A stretch of 64,000 nt of DNA from positions 960,001 through 1,024,000 of the forward strand of contig NZ_JABWQX020000001.1 of the NCBI RefSeq assembly GCF_014268655.2. The letters run 5' to 3'. The notes beneath the pieces were generated by a model. That model ran no database searches and had not been told where the DNA came from. It saw nothing but the letters and a program-made list of their open reading frames with translations. Shown here one piece after another: positions 8,888 through 17,428 of this stretch. How positions within the stretch are numbered: position 1 is the first letter of the stretch; each line of letters begins with the position of its first letter. The DNA is from Pseudomonas marvdashtae (GTDB lineage: Bacteria > Pseudomonadota > Gammaproteobacteria > Pseudomonadales > Pseudomonadaceae). The translations under genes and the position numbers were made by a program.

Positions 8888-9775
8888 TCAACGCGGCAGA
8901 CAAGGGTGCTGGGTATAGCCGAGCATTTGATCGTAAAGGTCGGCTCGACGATCTCGGTGCAAGTCATTCAAATTGTTCCAGATGGCAGCGCTTCGGGAAC
9001 TGGTCAGGTCAATATCGGCAAAAAGCACTTCTTGTTGGTCAGCCGAAGCCACCGCACCGATCGGCCAGCCGTTGGTGCCAGCGATCAACGAACAGCCCAG
9101 GTAGCGGGCACCTCGCTCCTCACCTATGCGGCTTGCCGCTGCAATAAATACGTTGTTTACATGCGCTGCCGTCATCGTCAGGTACGACGCCATGCACTTG
9201 CCTGCGTCATCGAACAGAGGCGGTGGCGTCCAGACCCAGTTGTTCAAGCTGCAAATGATGTCCGCGCCTTGCTGGCTGAGAATTCGCGGCACTTCCGGGA
9301 ACCAGATATCCCAGCAAATCAGCAACCCTATACGGCCTATTGGTGTGTCAAACACCGGAAAACCCAGGTCACCCGGTGTGAACCACAGTTTCTCCAGATT
9401 CCACAAATGCGCTTTTCGATACTTGCCGATAAATCCGTCGGGCCCCACCAGAACGGCAGTATTGAAGAGCCGCATGCCTTCACGCTCCGTCAAACCAGCC
9501 ACCAGGTAAATCTTGTGCTGGCGGGCGAAGTCCATCCAGGCTTGCACGCTCTGTCCGCCGGGGATTGATTCGGAGTGGTCGAACGCATCCTGTCGGTTGC
9601 TGAAGAAATAACCGGTACTTGATAACTCGGGCAGGACGATGAGATTCGCTCCGCCGTTCACTGCCTCCAGGGCCAGAGCAAGGCTGCGGTGCAGATTATC
9701 CTCGCGATTGTTGATGCCGACCTGGGGGTCGAATTGCACGACTGCTACACGAACAGGACTGGTTGGCTCGCTCAT
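8888..9775 (-). CDS. Nitrilase-superfamily carbon-nitrogen hydrolase (amidase)
   Basis: A 295-residue cytoplasmic hydrolase with the complete Glu-Lys-Cys triad of the superfamily: E50 in VLPELSSTGY, K121 in YRKAHLWN and C154 in LICWDIWFPE. Length fits amidases and carbamoylases better than true nitrilases. An AAGAGG site precedes the ATG. It lies directly downstream of an FAD amino-acid oxidase/monooxygenase. The pairing mirrors DavB-DavA (lysine to 5-aminovaleramide to 5-aminovalerate), and functionally IaaM with an amidase. It is therefore proposed to hydrolyse the amide made by the oxidase. The substrate is not fixed by sequence. Confidence 0.87.
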   Translation of the reverse strand: MSEPTSPVRVAVVQFDPQVGINNREDNLHRSLALALEAVNGGANLIVLPELSSTGYFFSNRQDAFDHSESIPGGQSVQAWMDFARQHKIYLVAGLTEREGMRLFNTAVLVGPDGFIGKYRKAHLWNLEKLWFTPGDLGFPVFDTPIGRIGLLICWDIWFPEVPRILSQQGADIICSLNNWVWTPPPLFDDAGKCMASYLTMTAAHVNNVFIAAASRIGEERGARYLGCSLIAGTNGWPIGAVASADQQEVLFADIDLTSSRSAAIWNNLNDLHRDRRADLYDQMLGYTQHPCLPR

Positions 9776-9964
9776 TTTTCGTAAACCTCTTCTTATTGTT
9801 ATTCACGCTGTTTAATGGCGTGTTCATAAGAGGTGAAACGGGCGCGGAGCGTAAGTCAGCCGTTTCCGTTTAGGTTGTAGGCAGTCTCCGAAGATGAATG
9901 AGCGGATCCCTTGGTAGGGGGGGAGCCAATGCACGTCGTGAACGGCTCCAAGCGCAAAAGGACG
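9776..9964. other. Intergenic region between oxidase and amidase genes
   Basis: This 189-bp gap on the minus-strand cluster has two inverted repeats: GGAGCC/GGCTCC at 9922-9949, and CACGC/GCGTG at 9804-9822. The second lies close upstream of the amidase start. No T-run follows the first on the minus strand. The size leaves room for a separate promoter for the amidase-membrane protein-asparaginase genes, but none could be assigned with confidence. Confidence 0.4.
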
Positions 9965-11911
9965 TCAGGTTGCGGTTTTGTAATACGGATAGTCGCTCAT
10001 GGAAAAACCACCATTGAACGTCGCAGCGGTTTTATTACAGATATGAATGACAGCGTCGACGGCGCCTCGAAAGCAAGGCTCCGTCCAGCCGGCATCTACC
10101 GAAAATGATTCGCCAGAAAAATACAGACCTGAGTGATGTCCAAAGTCCCTGTTGTACTTCATCAAGCTCACAGCATCGTAGTAGGCGCCAGGTCTGTACA
10201 GCTTTGCGCAACCCAACGCATTCCTATCGGTCATCCAGCGCTGGACCTTGGCTTGATCGAGCCCGATGTAGGGAGAAATTCTTTCTTGGACATTGGTGCA
10301 CTTCATCAGTATTCGATCAAGCTCCTTGGCGCACTTGGTCACTAGTTCCCTGTCGGTGAATGAGGCGAGTTTGGTTGCGTCGTCTTCCCACGTGTAGCTC
10401 AGGAGAATGCAGTCATAGCTGTAGGTGTCGTTGTAGCGGTAGGTGTAGACGTCGTGGATGAAGCTGTCGGTGACAATGGCCTGCGGAATGTTGGTGTTTT
10501 TCGAGAGAAATGATTTTTTCAGTGGCGCAAAGACTTTGCAGCTGGTCTCCCAGTGAGCTGTTTTATAAGCATTGATGGTCTCGAAAGGCAGCATTTGCGC
10601 GGTGAAGTTTTCAAGCTCAATGCGCGTTTCGATCAGCCAGGAGGGAAGCGTCATGATCACCGAGTCGAAATCTTCAAAGCGTTGCTGGAGTCGCTCGGGC
10701 TGGCTGTGTTTCCAGTCGAAGTGGACGCGTATCTTTTGGTTGGCCAATTTTGTCAGCTTTGTTACGGACGAGTCCGTGAGCAAACCATCCTTTGCGTCGC
10801 GGCAATGTTCGTAGAAGGATTTTTTGGTTTCATCGGTTTTCATGAACAGTAGACACTCGGCCAATGCGGCGAGCCCGACGTAGCGGGGACTGTCGAAAAT
10901 CAGCTCCATGGAATCAAAAACCGCTTCGCTATGCAGGTGGGGCGATGCGAGCGGGTCTCCCATCGGGTCTACCCGACCATGGATCAGTTGCAGATGGCTG
11001 CTGAATCCAAAGATGGCGGTGCGCAGCGGATAAATAGAGCAGACGTCATAAAATGCACCCCAGCTGCCGTCGCCTATGCCAATCGCATAGAAGATTGCGG
11101 ACTCTTTCGCGGACATTCCCATCCCGCCAAAGTCTCCCGGAGAGCGTTCGTCCCAGTGTTGTAAAGCCGGCATGCTCACCAGATCGCGAAACGAAACGCT
11201 CTCGTACTTTGCAACAATAGCGGCCCACATGGTTTCCCATTTCGCACTGGCGTAAACCTCCGCTACGTGCCGAGTCATACGATCGGCAAATGTTTTCCAC
11301 TTGGAATACACCTCTTGCAATTCTTTGCCGGGAGGCGGTGTGTGACCGTCTTCATTCTTCCAGATCTGCATCTGTGGGGTCGATTCACCGCCAAGGCTGC
11401 CCTCGCGCAGGAAGATGCCTGTCGAGCGGACCCATTGGCTGCCTGGATTGGCGAAATCCGACGTCGATAAGTCAAAGGCCTTGGCGTAGTACGCCATCAT
11501 TGAACGCCCATCTGTCGGCGGCTCATCAGCCTGGTTGAAGAAGGGCATGCGCATAGCCCCCATTTCAAAGGGGGTATGGCTTGCGATGGAGTGTTTGCTT
11601 CCGGGGACGGTCAGGTGCCTGCCGCCTATGCGCCTGGATTGCTCCAGTAAAGTGATGTGGGTGAATCCGCAACGATAAAGCTCTCTGGCGGCAGTCAAGC
11701 CGGTGATGCCGGCGCCTATGATGCAAATTCTGTGTTGGGGGTCAGTGGCCGTGGCAATGCCATTTTTCTGTTCGACCAACGCCCGGTAGTCGAAGCACAA
11801 ATCGGGTGGGTTTGGAAAGCGAGCCGCCCATTTGTTGTCAGCCGAGCGCTTGGTTCGAGCGGCCTCCTTGGCGGCGGAGGAGGGGTAGTTGTAGCTTGAT
11901 CCGATGGTCAT
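9965..11911 (-). CDS. FAD-dependent L-amino acid oxidase / 2-monooxygenase family protein
   Basis: A 648-residue flavoprotein of the amine-oxidase superfamily. The dinucleotide motif GAGITG is at 66-71, followed by the ribose-binding glutamate E90 and RIGGR at 94-98. The C-terminal FAD motif GWTEPCFRGAVDAV is at 608-621. The MGAMRMPFF segment and LLSYTWEDDATKL resemble the family that includes tryptophan 2-monooxygenase (IaaM), lysine 2-monooxygenase (DavB) and Pseudomonas phenylalanine oxidase. These enzymes convert an L-amino acid either to an amide with loss of CO2 or to a keto acid with ammonia. An amidase gene downstream favours the amide-forming reaction. GGAAGAG precedes the ATG. No signal peptide is seen. 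Confidence 0.87.
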   Translation of the reverse strand: MTIGSSYNYPSSAAKEAARTKRSADNKWAARFPNPPDLCFDYRALVEQKNGIATATDPQHRICIIGAGITGLTAARELYRCGFTHITLLEQSRRIGGRHLTVPGSKHSIASHTPFEMGAMRMPFFNQADEPPTDGRSMMAYYAKAFDLSTSDFANPGSQWVRSTGIFLREGSLGGESTPQMQIWKNEDGHTPPPGKELQEVYSKWKTFADRMTRHVAEVYASAKWETMWAAIVAKYESVSFRDLVSMPALQHWDERSPGDFGGMGMSAKESAIFYAIGIGDGSWGAFYDVCSIYPLRTAIFGFSSHLQLIHGRVDPMGDPLASPHLHSEAVFDSMELIFDSPRYVGLAALAECLLFMKTDETKKSFYEHCRDAKDGLLTDSSVTKLTKLANQKIRVHFDWKHSQPERLQQRFEDFDSVIMTLPSWLIETRIELENFTAQMLPFETINAYKTAHWETSCKVFAPLKKSFLSKNTNIPQAIVTDSFIHDVYTYRYNDTYSYDCILLSYTWEDDATKLASFTDRELVTKCAKELDRILMKCTNVQERISPYIGLDQAKVQRWMTDRNALGCAKLYRPGAYYDAVSLMKYNRDFGHHSGLYFSGESFSVDAGWTEPCFRGAVDAVIHICNKTAATFNGGFSMSDYPYYKTAT

Positions 11912-12074
11912 TCTTACTCTTCCCTGATGATGTTTTTCAGGGGTGTGATGTTGCGGTGTTCACGCGGTGAAGTATGTGAGCGAAATCCAGCACTTGGGCG
12001 CTCCGCATTCCGCTTTTTATGTAGGAATGTGCAAGAAAGACTGGCTTTTCTTCGCACACAAGATCAAAGGTAGG

Positions 12075-12094
12075 CGCGAGCAGGCCCGCTCCTG
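12075..12094. repeat. REP-like palindrome
   Basis: The short palindrome GCGAGCAGGCCCGCTCCTGC resembles the GAGCGGGCTTGCTCGC class of Pseudomonas REP elements. It sits in the 208-bp space between the regulator stop and the oxidase start. The rest of that space shows no gene. Confidence 0.5.
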
Positions 12095-12119
12095 CATTGG
12101 GTTGCATTTACCCATGGGG

Positions 12120-13115
12120 TCACGCGGCCTGCTGGAACTGCTGCCGATACTGGTTCGGCGACAGGTCGGTGTGCTGCCGGAACAATCGCGCGAAAAAACT
12201 CGCATCGTCGTAGCCGACTTCGTAGCTGATGGTCTTGATGCTCTTGCGGCTGCCGGACAGCAGGCCCTTGGCGGTTTCTATGCGCAGTCGTTGCAGGTAA
12301 TGCAGCGGCTTGTCACCCGTGGCGGTCTGGAAGCGGCGCATGAAATTGCGGATGCTCATGCCGTGCTCGCGGGCGACGTCCTCGAAGCGGAACTTGTCGG
12401 CGAAGTGCTCTTCGAGCCACTGCTGGATTTGCAGGATGATCACGTCCTGGTGCAGCTTCTGGCCGCCGAAGCCGATGCGTCCGGGCGAGTAGCTGCGTTG
12501 TACTTCGTACAAGATGTCTCGCGCCACGGCCTGGGCCACATTGGCGCCGCAGAAGCGTTCAATCAGGTAGATGTAGAGGTCGCATGCCGATGTGGTGCCG
12601 CCGGCACAGAACAGGTTGTCGGCGTCGGTCAGGTGCTTGTCCTGGTTCAGGTGCACCTGGGGAAAGCGTTCCTTGAAGGCATTAAAGAAACGCCAGTAGG
12701 TGGTGGCTTCCTTGCCATCGAGCAGCCCGGCCTCGGCCAGCCAGAACACCCCAGTGGCTTCGCCACAAAGTACCGCGCCGCGAGCATGCTGCTCTCGTAG
12801 CCATGGCAGGACCTGTGGATAACGTTGGCACAGGCTGGCGAAGTCATCCCAGAAAGCTGGCAGGATGATCACGTCGGTGTCTTCCAGGCCGCCGTCCACC
12901 GGCATGATCACGTCGCTGAAACTGTTGACTGGCTTGCCATCGGGGCTGACCAGCCGGGTTTCGAATGCCGGCGTCAGGCCGTGGCCCAGTTGTTTGCCAT
13001 AACGCAGGCTGGCCAGGTGGAAAAAATCCTTGGCCTGCATGAGAGTGGAAGCGAAAACCCGGTCGGTTGCCAGGATGCTGACGCGCCGCAAGGGCGTGGA
13101 GACGTGCATGGACAT
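12120..13115 (-). CDS. GlxA-type transcriptional regulator (DJ-1/PfpI domain plus AraC HTH)
   Basis: A 331-residue regulator. Residues 1 to about 200 form a class I glutamine amidotransferase-like (DJ-1/PfpI) sensor domain with CGEATGVFWLAEAGLLDG at the nucleophile-elbow position. The last ~100 residues are an AraC/XylS DNA-binding domain with two helix-turn-helix units (FRFEDVAREHGMSIRNFMRRF and the VGYDDASFFARLFRQ segment). Members include regulators of glycine betaine and carnitine catabolism. It is divergent from the acyl-CoA dehydrogenase across 144 bp, and lies upstream of the oxidase gene in the same direction, so it could control either. The effector is unknown. Confidence 0.9.
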   Translation of the reverse strand: MSMHVSTPLRRVSILATDRVFASTLMQAKDFFHLASLRYGKQLGHGLTPAFETRLVSPDGKPVNSFSDVIMPVDGGLEDTDVIILPAFWDDFASLCQRYPQVLPWLREQHARGAVLCGEATGVFWLAEAGLLDGKEATTYWRFFNAFKERFPQVHLNQDKHLTDADNLFCAGGTTSACDLYIYLIERFCGANVAQAVARDILYEVQRSYSPGRIGFGGQKLHQDVIILQIQQWLEEHFADKFRFEDVAREHGMSIRNFMRRFQTATGDKPLHYLQRLRIETAKGLLSGSRKSIKTISYEVGYDDASFFARLFRQHTDLSPNQYRQQFQQAA

Positions 13116-13259
13116 AATTGATCTTTATTTTTATAGGGGATAGTGGTCACTAAACGGCTGGATCGTCTTATTTTTTGTCGCATGTGTCCAGTGTCCTGTC
13201 ATCCAGCCCGGGCTTAGGCTCTGTCGGATAAGCCATCGAACAATAATCAGAGGTACGTC

Positions 13260-14396
13260 ATGATCCCAAGAACCCTGTTCAGTCCCGAGCACGAATTGTT
13301 TCGAGACACGGTACGAAGCTTCCTTGAAAAAGAAGCCGTGCCGTACCACAGCCAGTGGGAAAAACAGGGGCATGTCGACCGTCAGCTGTGGAATAAGGCA
13401 GGGGAGGCGGGGATGTTGTGCTCGCATCTGCCGGAGACCTACGGTGGACTGGACGCGGACTTTCTCTACAGCACCGTGGTGATCGAGGAAATCGGCCGCC
13501 TGGGGCTGACCGGGATCGGCTTTTCACTGCATTCCGATATTGTCGCGCCGTACATCCTGCATTACGGCAGCGAGGCGCTGAAGCATAAATACCTGCCAAA
13601 ACTGGTGTCGGGCGAAATGGTCACGGCCATTGCCATGACCGAGCCAGGCGCGGGCTCTGACCTGCAAGGTGTGAAGACCTCGGCGGTGCTGGATGGCGAT
13701 GAATATGTCATCAACGGCTCCAAGACGTTCATCACTAATGGCTTCCTGGCTGACTTGGTCATCGTCGTCGCCAAGACCGACCCGAAGGCGGGGGCCAAGG
13801 GCACCAGCCTGTTCCTCGTGGAAGCAGGCACACCCGGCTTCGAGAAAGGTAAGCGCCTGGAAAAAGTCGGCATGAAGGCCCAGGACACCTCCGAACTGTT
13901 CTTCCAGGATGTTCGCGTACCGAAGGAAAATCTCTTGGGGCAGGCCGGAATGGGGTTTGCCTACCTGATGCAAGAGTTGCCCCAGGAGCGCCTGACCGTC
14001 GCCATCGGTGGCCTGGCCTCGGCCGAAGCGGCGCTGCAGTGGACGCTGGACTACACCCGTGATCGCAAGGCATTTGGCAAGTCCATCGCCGACTTCCAGA
14101 ACACCCGCTTCAAACTGGCGGAAATGGCCACCGAGATCCAGATCGGCCGGGTCTTTGTCGACCGCTGCCTGGAACTGCACCTGCAAGGCAAGCTCGACGT
14201 GCCGACCGCGGCGATGGCGAAATACTGGGGCACCGACCTGCAATGCAAGGTGCTCGACGAGTGCGTGCAGTTGCATGGCGGCTACGGCTTCATGTGGGAA
14301 TACCCGGTTGCCCGGGCATGGGCCGATGCGCGGGTGCAGCGGATCTATGCCGGGACCAATGAAATCATGAAGGAGATCATTGCGCGGTCGCTGTAA
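13260..14396 (+). CDS. Acyl-CoA dehydrogenase, LCAD/isovaleryl-CoA dehydrogenase-like
   Basis: A 378-residue FAD enzyme for alpha,beta-dehydrogenation of acyl-CoA, passing electrons to ETF. It contains MTEPGAGSDL, DRKAFGKSI and QLHGGYGFM. The C-terminal IYAGTNEIMKE has alanine where medium-chain enzymes carry the catalytic glutamate. The base is instead expected to be E243 in QELPQERL, as in long-chain and isovaleryl-CoA dehydrogenases. It is monocistronic by position and divergent from the GlxA-type regulator, which is the obvious candidate regulator. Chain-length preference cannot be read from sequence. Confidence 0.92.
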   Translation: MIPRTLFSPEHELFRDTVRSFLEKEAVPYHSQWEKQGHVDRQLWNKAGEAGMLCSHLPETYGGLDADFLYSTVVIEEIGRLGLTGIGFSLHSDIVAPYILHYGSEALKHKYLPKLVSGEMVTAIAMTEPGAGSDLQGVKTSAVLDGDEYVINGSKTFITNGFLADLVIVVAKTDPKAGAKGTSLFLVEAGTPGFEKGKRLEKVGMKAQDTSELFFQDVRVPKENLLGQAGMGFAYLMQELPQERLTVAIGGLASAEAALQWTLDYTRDRKAFGKSIADFQNTRFKLAEMATEIQIGRVFVDRCLELHLQGKLDVPTAAMAKYWGTDLQCKVLDECVQLHGGYGFMWEYPVARAWADARVQRIYAGTNEIMKEIIARSL

Positions 14397-14456
14397 TGCG
14401 GCGTGACCGATCCCACGCTCGGCGTCGGATCGGTGCAAGGGACGTTCCGCTTGAGG

Positions 14457-15497
14457 TTATGGCGCCGGATTCGGATGATCCTTGTGGATCGCCTCGATCC
14501 CCGCCAGCACTTCATCCGACAGCTTCAGGTCGAAGCTGGCGATGTTGCTGTCCAGTTGCTCCAGGGTTGTGGCGCCGATGATGTTACTGGTCACGAACGG
14601 CTGCTGGGTAACGAATGCCAGGGCCATCTGTGCCGGGTCCAGGCCGTGTTCGCGAGCCAGTGCCACATAGCGGCTGCAGGCGGCTTCCGACTGCGGGTTG
14701 AAGTAGCGCATGAAGCGGCTGTAAAGCGTCAGGCGACCCTTGGCCGGCCGTGCGCCGTTCTCGTATTTGCCCGACAGGAAACCGAACGCCAGGGGCGAAT
14801 AGGCCAGCAGGCCACACTGTTCGCGAATGGCGATTTCCGCCAGGCCGATCTCGAAGCTGCGGTTGAGCAGGTTGTACGGGTTCTGGATCGACACCGCTCG
14901 CGGCCAGCCCCGAGCTTCGGCCAGGGCGAGGAATTTCATGGTGCCCCACGGTGTTTCGTTGGACAGGCCGATGTGGCGGATCTTGCCAGCGCGGACCTGT
15001 TCGTCCAGGGCTTCGAGGGTTTCCTCCAGCGGCGTGAAGTCTTCGTCGGCCTTGTGGGTGTAGCCCAGCTGGCCAAAAAAGTTGGTGCTGCGTTCCGGCC
15101 AGTGCAGTTGGTAGAGGTCGATCCAGTCGGTCTGCAGGCGCTTGAGGCTTGCATCCAACGCTTCGACGATGTGGTGGCGGTTGTGCTTCAGATTTTTGTC
15201 GCGGATGTAATCGATGGTGTTGCCGGGGCCGGCGATCTTGCTTGCCAGGACCCAGTCGGCGCGGTCACCGCGGCTCTTGAAATAGTTGCCGATGTAGCGC
15301 TCGGTGGTGGCGTAGGTCTCGGCCTTGGGCGGTACGGGGTACATTTCGGCGGTGTCGAGGAAGTTGATCCCGGCACCCTTGGCGCGTTCGATCTGGGCGA
15401 ACGCCTCGGCCTCGCTGTTCTGCTCGCCCCAGGTCATGGTTCCGAGGCATAAGGCGCTGACATTCAGATCGGTACGGCCTAGCTTGCGATAGTCCAT
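14457..15497 (-). CDS. Aldo/keto reductase, Tas family
   Basis: A 346-residue NADP(H)-dependent aldo/keto reductase. The early signature is GINFLDTAEMYP with D48 and the proton-donor tyrosine Y53. LYQLHWPER carries the conserved histidine, and IIGATTLEQLDSNIA is the C-terminal cofactor signature. Length and sequence fit the Tas group. The ATG at 15497 has AGGAGT at good spacing and gives MDYRKLGRTDL. A longer in-frame start is less likely. It is a single gene between an acyl-CoA dehydrogenase and the ribosomal operon. The natural substrate is unknown. Confidence 0.9.
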   Translation of the reverse strand: MDYRKLGRTDLNVSALCLGTMTWGEQNSEAEAFAQIERAKGAGINFLDTAEMYPVPPKAETYATTERYIGNYFKSRGDRADWVLASKIAGPGNTIDYIRDKNLKHNRHHIVEALDASLKRLQTDWIDLYQLHWPERSTNFFGQLGYTHKADEDFTPLEETLEALDEQVRAGKIRHIGLSNETPWGTMKFLALAEARGWPRAVSIQNPYNLLNRSFEIGLAEIAIREQCGLLAYSPLAFGFLSGKYENGARPAKGRLTLYSRFMRYFNPQSEAACSRYVALAREHGLDPAQMALAFVTQQPFVTSNIIGATTLEQLDSNIASFDLKLSDEVLAGIEAIHKDHPNPAP

Positions 15498-15672
15498 CGG
15501 GGACTCCTTGGGCAAAACAATCATAAAAGCAGGTTGAAATATTTTTCGCAATCTGCATAATTGCGCACCTCTTTCTGCAGTGGAAGTGATGCGCCGCCGC
15601 CGAAGAATCTTGCCGTTGAACGGACGCGCCGACCCGAGCCCCCGAAAGCGTCTGTATCCGGCTGCCTTTGAC

Positions 15673-15742
15673 TTGTCAAAGTACGCACTATTCAGTAAGA
15701 TCCGCCGTCTAATTTACAGGGCGGCCCCTGAGGCTATAAAGA
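15673..15742 (+). promoter_or_regulatory. rplM-rpsI promoter and leader
   Basis: A sigma-70-type promoter is visible as TTGTCA (15673-15678), a 17-bp spacer and TAAGAT (15696-15701). The roughly 35-base leader before rplM contains the GC-rich GGGCGGCCCC segment, which could take part in autogenous control by L13. The promoter assignment is by pattern; the regulatory role is inference. Confidence 0.6.
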
Positions 15743-16171
15743 ATGAAAACTTTTACTGCTAAACCGGAAACAGTAAAGCGCGACTGGTTTGTCGTCGACG
15801 CTGCTGGTCAGACCCTGGGTCGTCTGGCCACCGAAATCGCGAGCCGTCTGCGTGGCAAGCACAAGCCTGAGTACACCCCTCACGTTGACACCGGTGACTA
15901 CATCGTCGTGATCAATGCTGAGCAAGTACGTGTTACTGGCGCTAAAACCACTGACAAAATGTACTACTCCCACTCCGGTTTTCCTGGCGGCATCAAGTCG
16001 ATCAACTTCGAAAAGCTGATCGCCAAAGCCCCTGAGCGCGTGCTCGAGACCGCGGTTAAAGGCATGCTGCCTAAAAACCCACTGGGTCGCGACATGTATC
16101 GTAAGCTGAAGGTTTATGCGGGCGCTGCTCACCCTCATACTGCTCAGCAGCCCCAAGAACTGAAGTTTTAA
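15743..16171 (+). CDS. rplM: 50S ribosomal protein L13
   Basis: 142 residues, the normal size for L13, an early-assembly protein of the large subunit. The N-terminus [15 protein letters not shown] and the [16 protein letters not shown] segment are characteristic. It is followed 14 bp later by rpsI, forming the standard rplM-rpsI operon. Confidence 0.98.
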   Translation: MKTFTAKPETVKRDWFVVDAAGQTLGRLATEIASRLRGKHKPEYTPHVDTGDYIVVINAEQVRVTGAKTTDKMYYSHSGFPGGIKSINFEKLIAKAPERVLETAVKGMLPKNPLGRDMYRKLKVYAGAAHPHTAQQPQELKF

Positions 16172-16185
16172 CGGAATAGTTCATT

Positions 16186-16578
16186 ATGTCGGCGACTCAA
16201 AATTACGGCACTGGCCGTCGCAAGACCGCAACCGCACGCGTCTTCCTGCGTCCGGGCACTGGTAACATCTCCATCAACAACCGCTCCCTGGATAACTTCT
16301 TCGGCCGCGAAACTGCCCGCATGGTAGTTCGTCAGCCGCTGGAACTGACCGAGACCGTCGAGAAATTCGACATCTACGTCACCGTTATCGGTGGTGGTGT
16401 AAGTGGTCAAGCTGGCGCAATCCGCCACGGCATCACTCGTGCCCTGATGGATTACGACGAAACTCTGCGCGGCGCGCTGCGTAAAGCTGGCTTCGTAACT
16501 CGCGATGCTCGCGAAGTTGAACGTAAGAAAGTCGGTCTGCGTAAAGCGCGTAAGCGTCCGCAGTACTCGAAGCGTTAA
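16186..16578 (+). CDS. rpsI: 30S ribosomal protein S9
   Basis: 130 residues with the typical N-terminal [18 protein letters not shown] and the very basic C-terminus ending RKRPQYSKR, which reaches the P-site tRNA in the small subunit. It is the second gene of the rplM operon and is closed by a strong terminator. Confidence 0.98.
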   Translation: MSATQNYGTGRRKTATARVFLRPGTGNISINNRSLDNFFGRETARMVVRQPLELTETVEKFDIYVTVIGGGVSGQAGAIRHGITRALMDYDETLRGALRKAGFVTRDAREVERKKVGLRKARKRPQYSKR

Positions 16579-16598
16579 TTTCGCTTCCGCGTTCAAAA

Positions 16599-16633
16599 GG
16601 CGCCCAGTTCCTCACGGAGCTGGGCGTTTTTTT
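16599..16633 (+). terminator. Rho-independent terminator after rpsI
   Basis: An 11-bp stem, CGCCCAGTTCC with GGAGCTGGGCG (one G-T pair), and a TCAC loop are followed by seven T residues. Confidence 0.92.
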
Positions 16634-16659
16634 ATGGGTGAAATAATTGCTCTGTGACA

Positions 16660-16688
16660 ACTTGCCACATTCGTAGAGCCCCTATACT
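16660..16688 (+). promoter_or_regulatory. Possible promoter of the bc1 operon
   Basis: A clear -10 element TATACT (16683-16688) lies 146 bp before petA. The -35 could be ACTTGC with 17-bp spacing, or TTGCCA with a short 15-bp spacing. The long AT-rich leader after it has no other evident signal. Confidence 0.4.
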
Positions 16689-16834
16689 ACAAGGCTTGGC
16701 GGTTTGGCCGCATGGTAATTACCTTGTCAGAATTGGGGGTTTTCATTACCATTCGGCAAAATTTTTATAAGTTCAGATTTTTACTTAGTAGACGCCTGAT
16801 CTAACAGGCCACAAAGCTGATGGGAGAGGACTGA

Positions 16835-17428
16835 ATGAGCAATGACGGCGTGAATGCAGGCCGGCGTCGCTTCCTGGTAGCAGCCACATCCGTGGTGGGT
16901 GCTGCAGGAGCGGTGGGGGCCGTGGTCCCGTTCGTGGGGTCATGGTTTCCCAGTGCCAAGGCGAAAGCCGCAGGTGCACCGGTGAAAGTGAATATCGGCA
17001 AGATCGAGCCAGGGCAGCAGATGATTGCTGAATGGCGTGGTCAGCCGGTGTTCATCGTCCGCCGTACAGAGGAGATTCTGGGGAATCTGAAAAAGATCGA
17101 GGGCCAGCTGTCCGATCCCTCTTCCAAGAACTCGGTCCAACCGGAATACGTCAACCCTGAGACGCGCTCGATCAAGCCGGAGATCCTGCTTCTGGTTGGC
17201 CTCTGCACCCACTTGGGCTGCTCGCCAACGTTCCGTCCCGAAGTCGCGCCTGTCGACTTGGGCAAGGACTGGGTTGGCGGTTATTTCTGCCCTTGCCACG
17301 GCTCCCACTATGACCTGGCCGGTCGCGTCTACAAATCGCAGCCTGCACCTTTGAACCTGCCGGTTCCCCCGCATTCCTATGAGACCGATGACATCATTGT
17401 CATTGGCGTCGATACGGAGAAAGCGTGA
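16835..17428 (+). CDS. petA: Ubiquinol-cytochrome c reductase, Rieske iron-sulfur subunit
   Basis: 197 residues. It has a twin-arginine targeting region (RRRFL at residues 10-14) followed by the membrane anchor. The [2Fe-2S] motifs are CTHLGC at 124-129 and CPCHGS at 152-157: C124, H126, C152 and H155 are the expected cluster ligands, and C129-C154 the expected disulfide. It takes electrons from quinol at the Qo site of complex III. It is the first gene of petABC, and its stop overlaps the cytochrome b start. Confidence 0.97.
   Translation: MSNDGVNAGRRRFLVAATSVVGAAGAVGAVVPFVGSWFPSAKAKAAGAPVKVNIGKIEPGQQMIAEWRGQPVFIVRRTEEILGNLKKIEGQLSDPSSKNSVQPEYVNPETRSIKPEILLLVGLCTHLGCSPTFRPEVAPVDLGKDWVGGYFCPCHGSHYDLAGRVYKSQPAPLNLPVPPHSYETDDIIVIGVDTEKA

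Noticed and set aside
9922..9949. GGAGCC/GGCTCC inverted repeat considered as terminator of the oxidase gene
   Set aside because: On the minus strand it is followed by C-rich DNA rather than a T-run, so it does not qualify as an intrinsic terminator.
13260..14396. Acyl-CoA dehydrogenase suspected to be inactive because the glutamate of the medium-chain enzyme site is replaced by alanine
   Set aside because: Long-chain and isovaleryl-CoA enzymes carry the base elsewhere. E243 in QELPQERL fits that position, so the enzyme is probably active.
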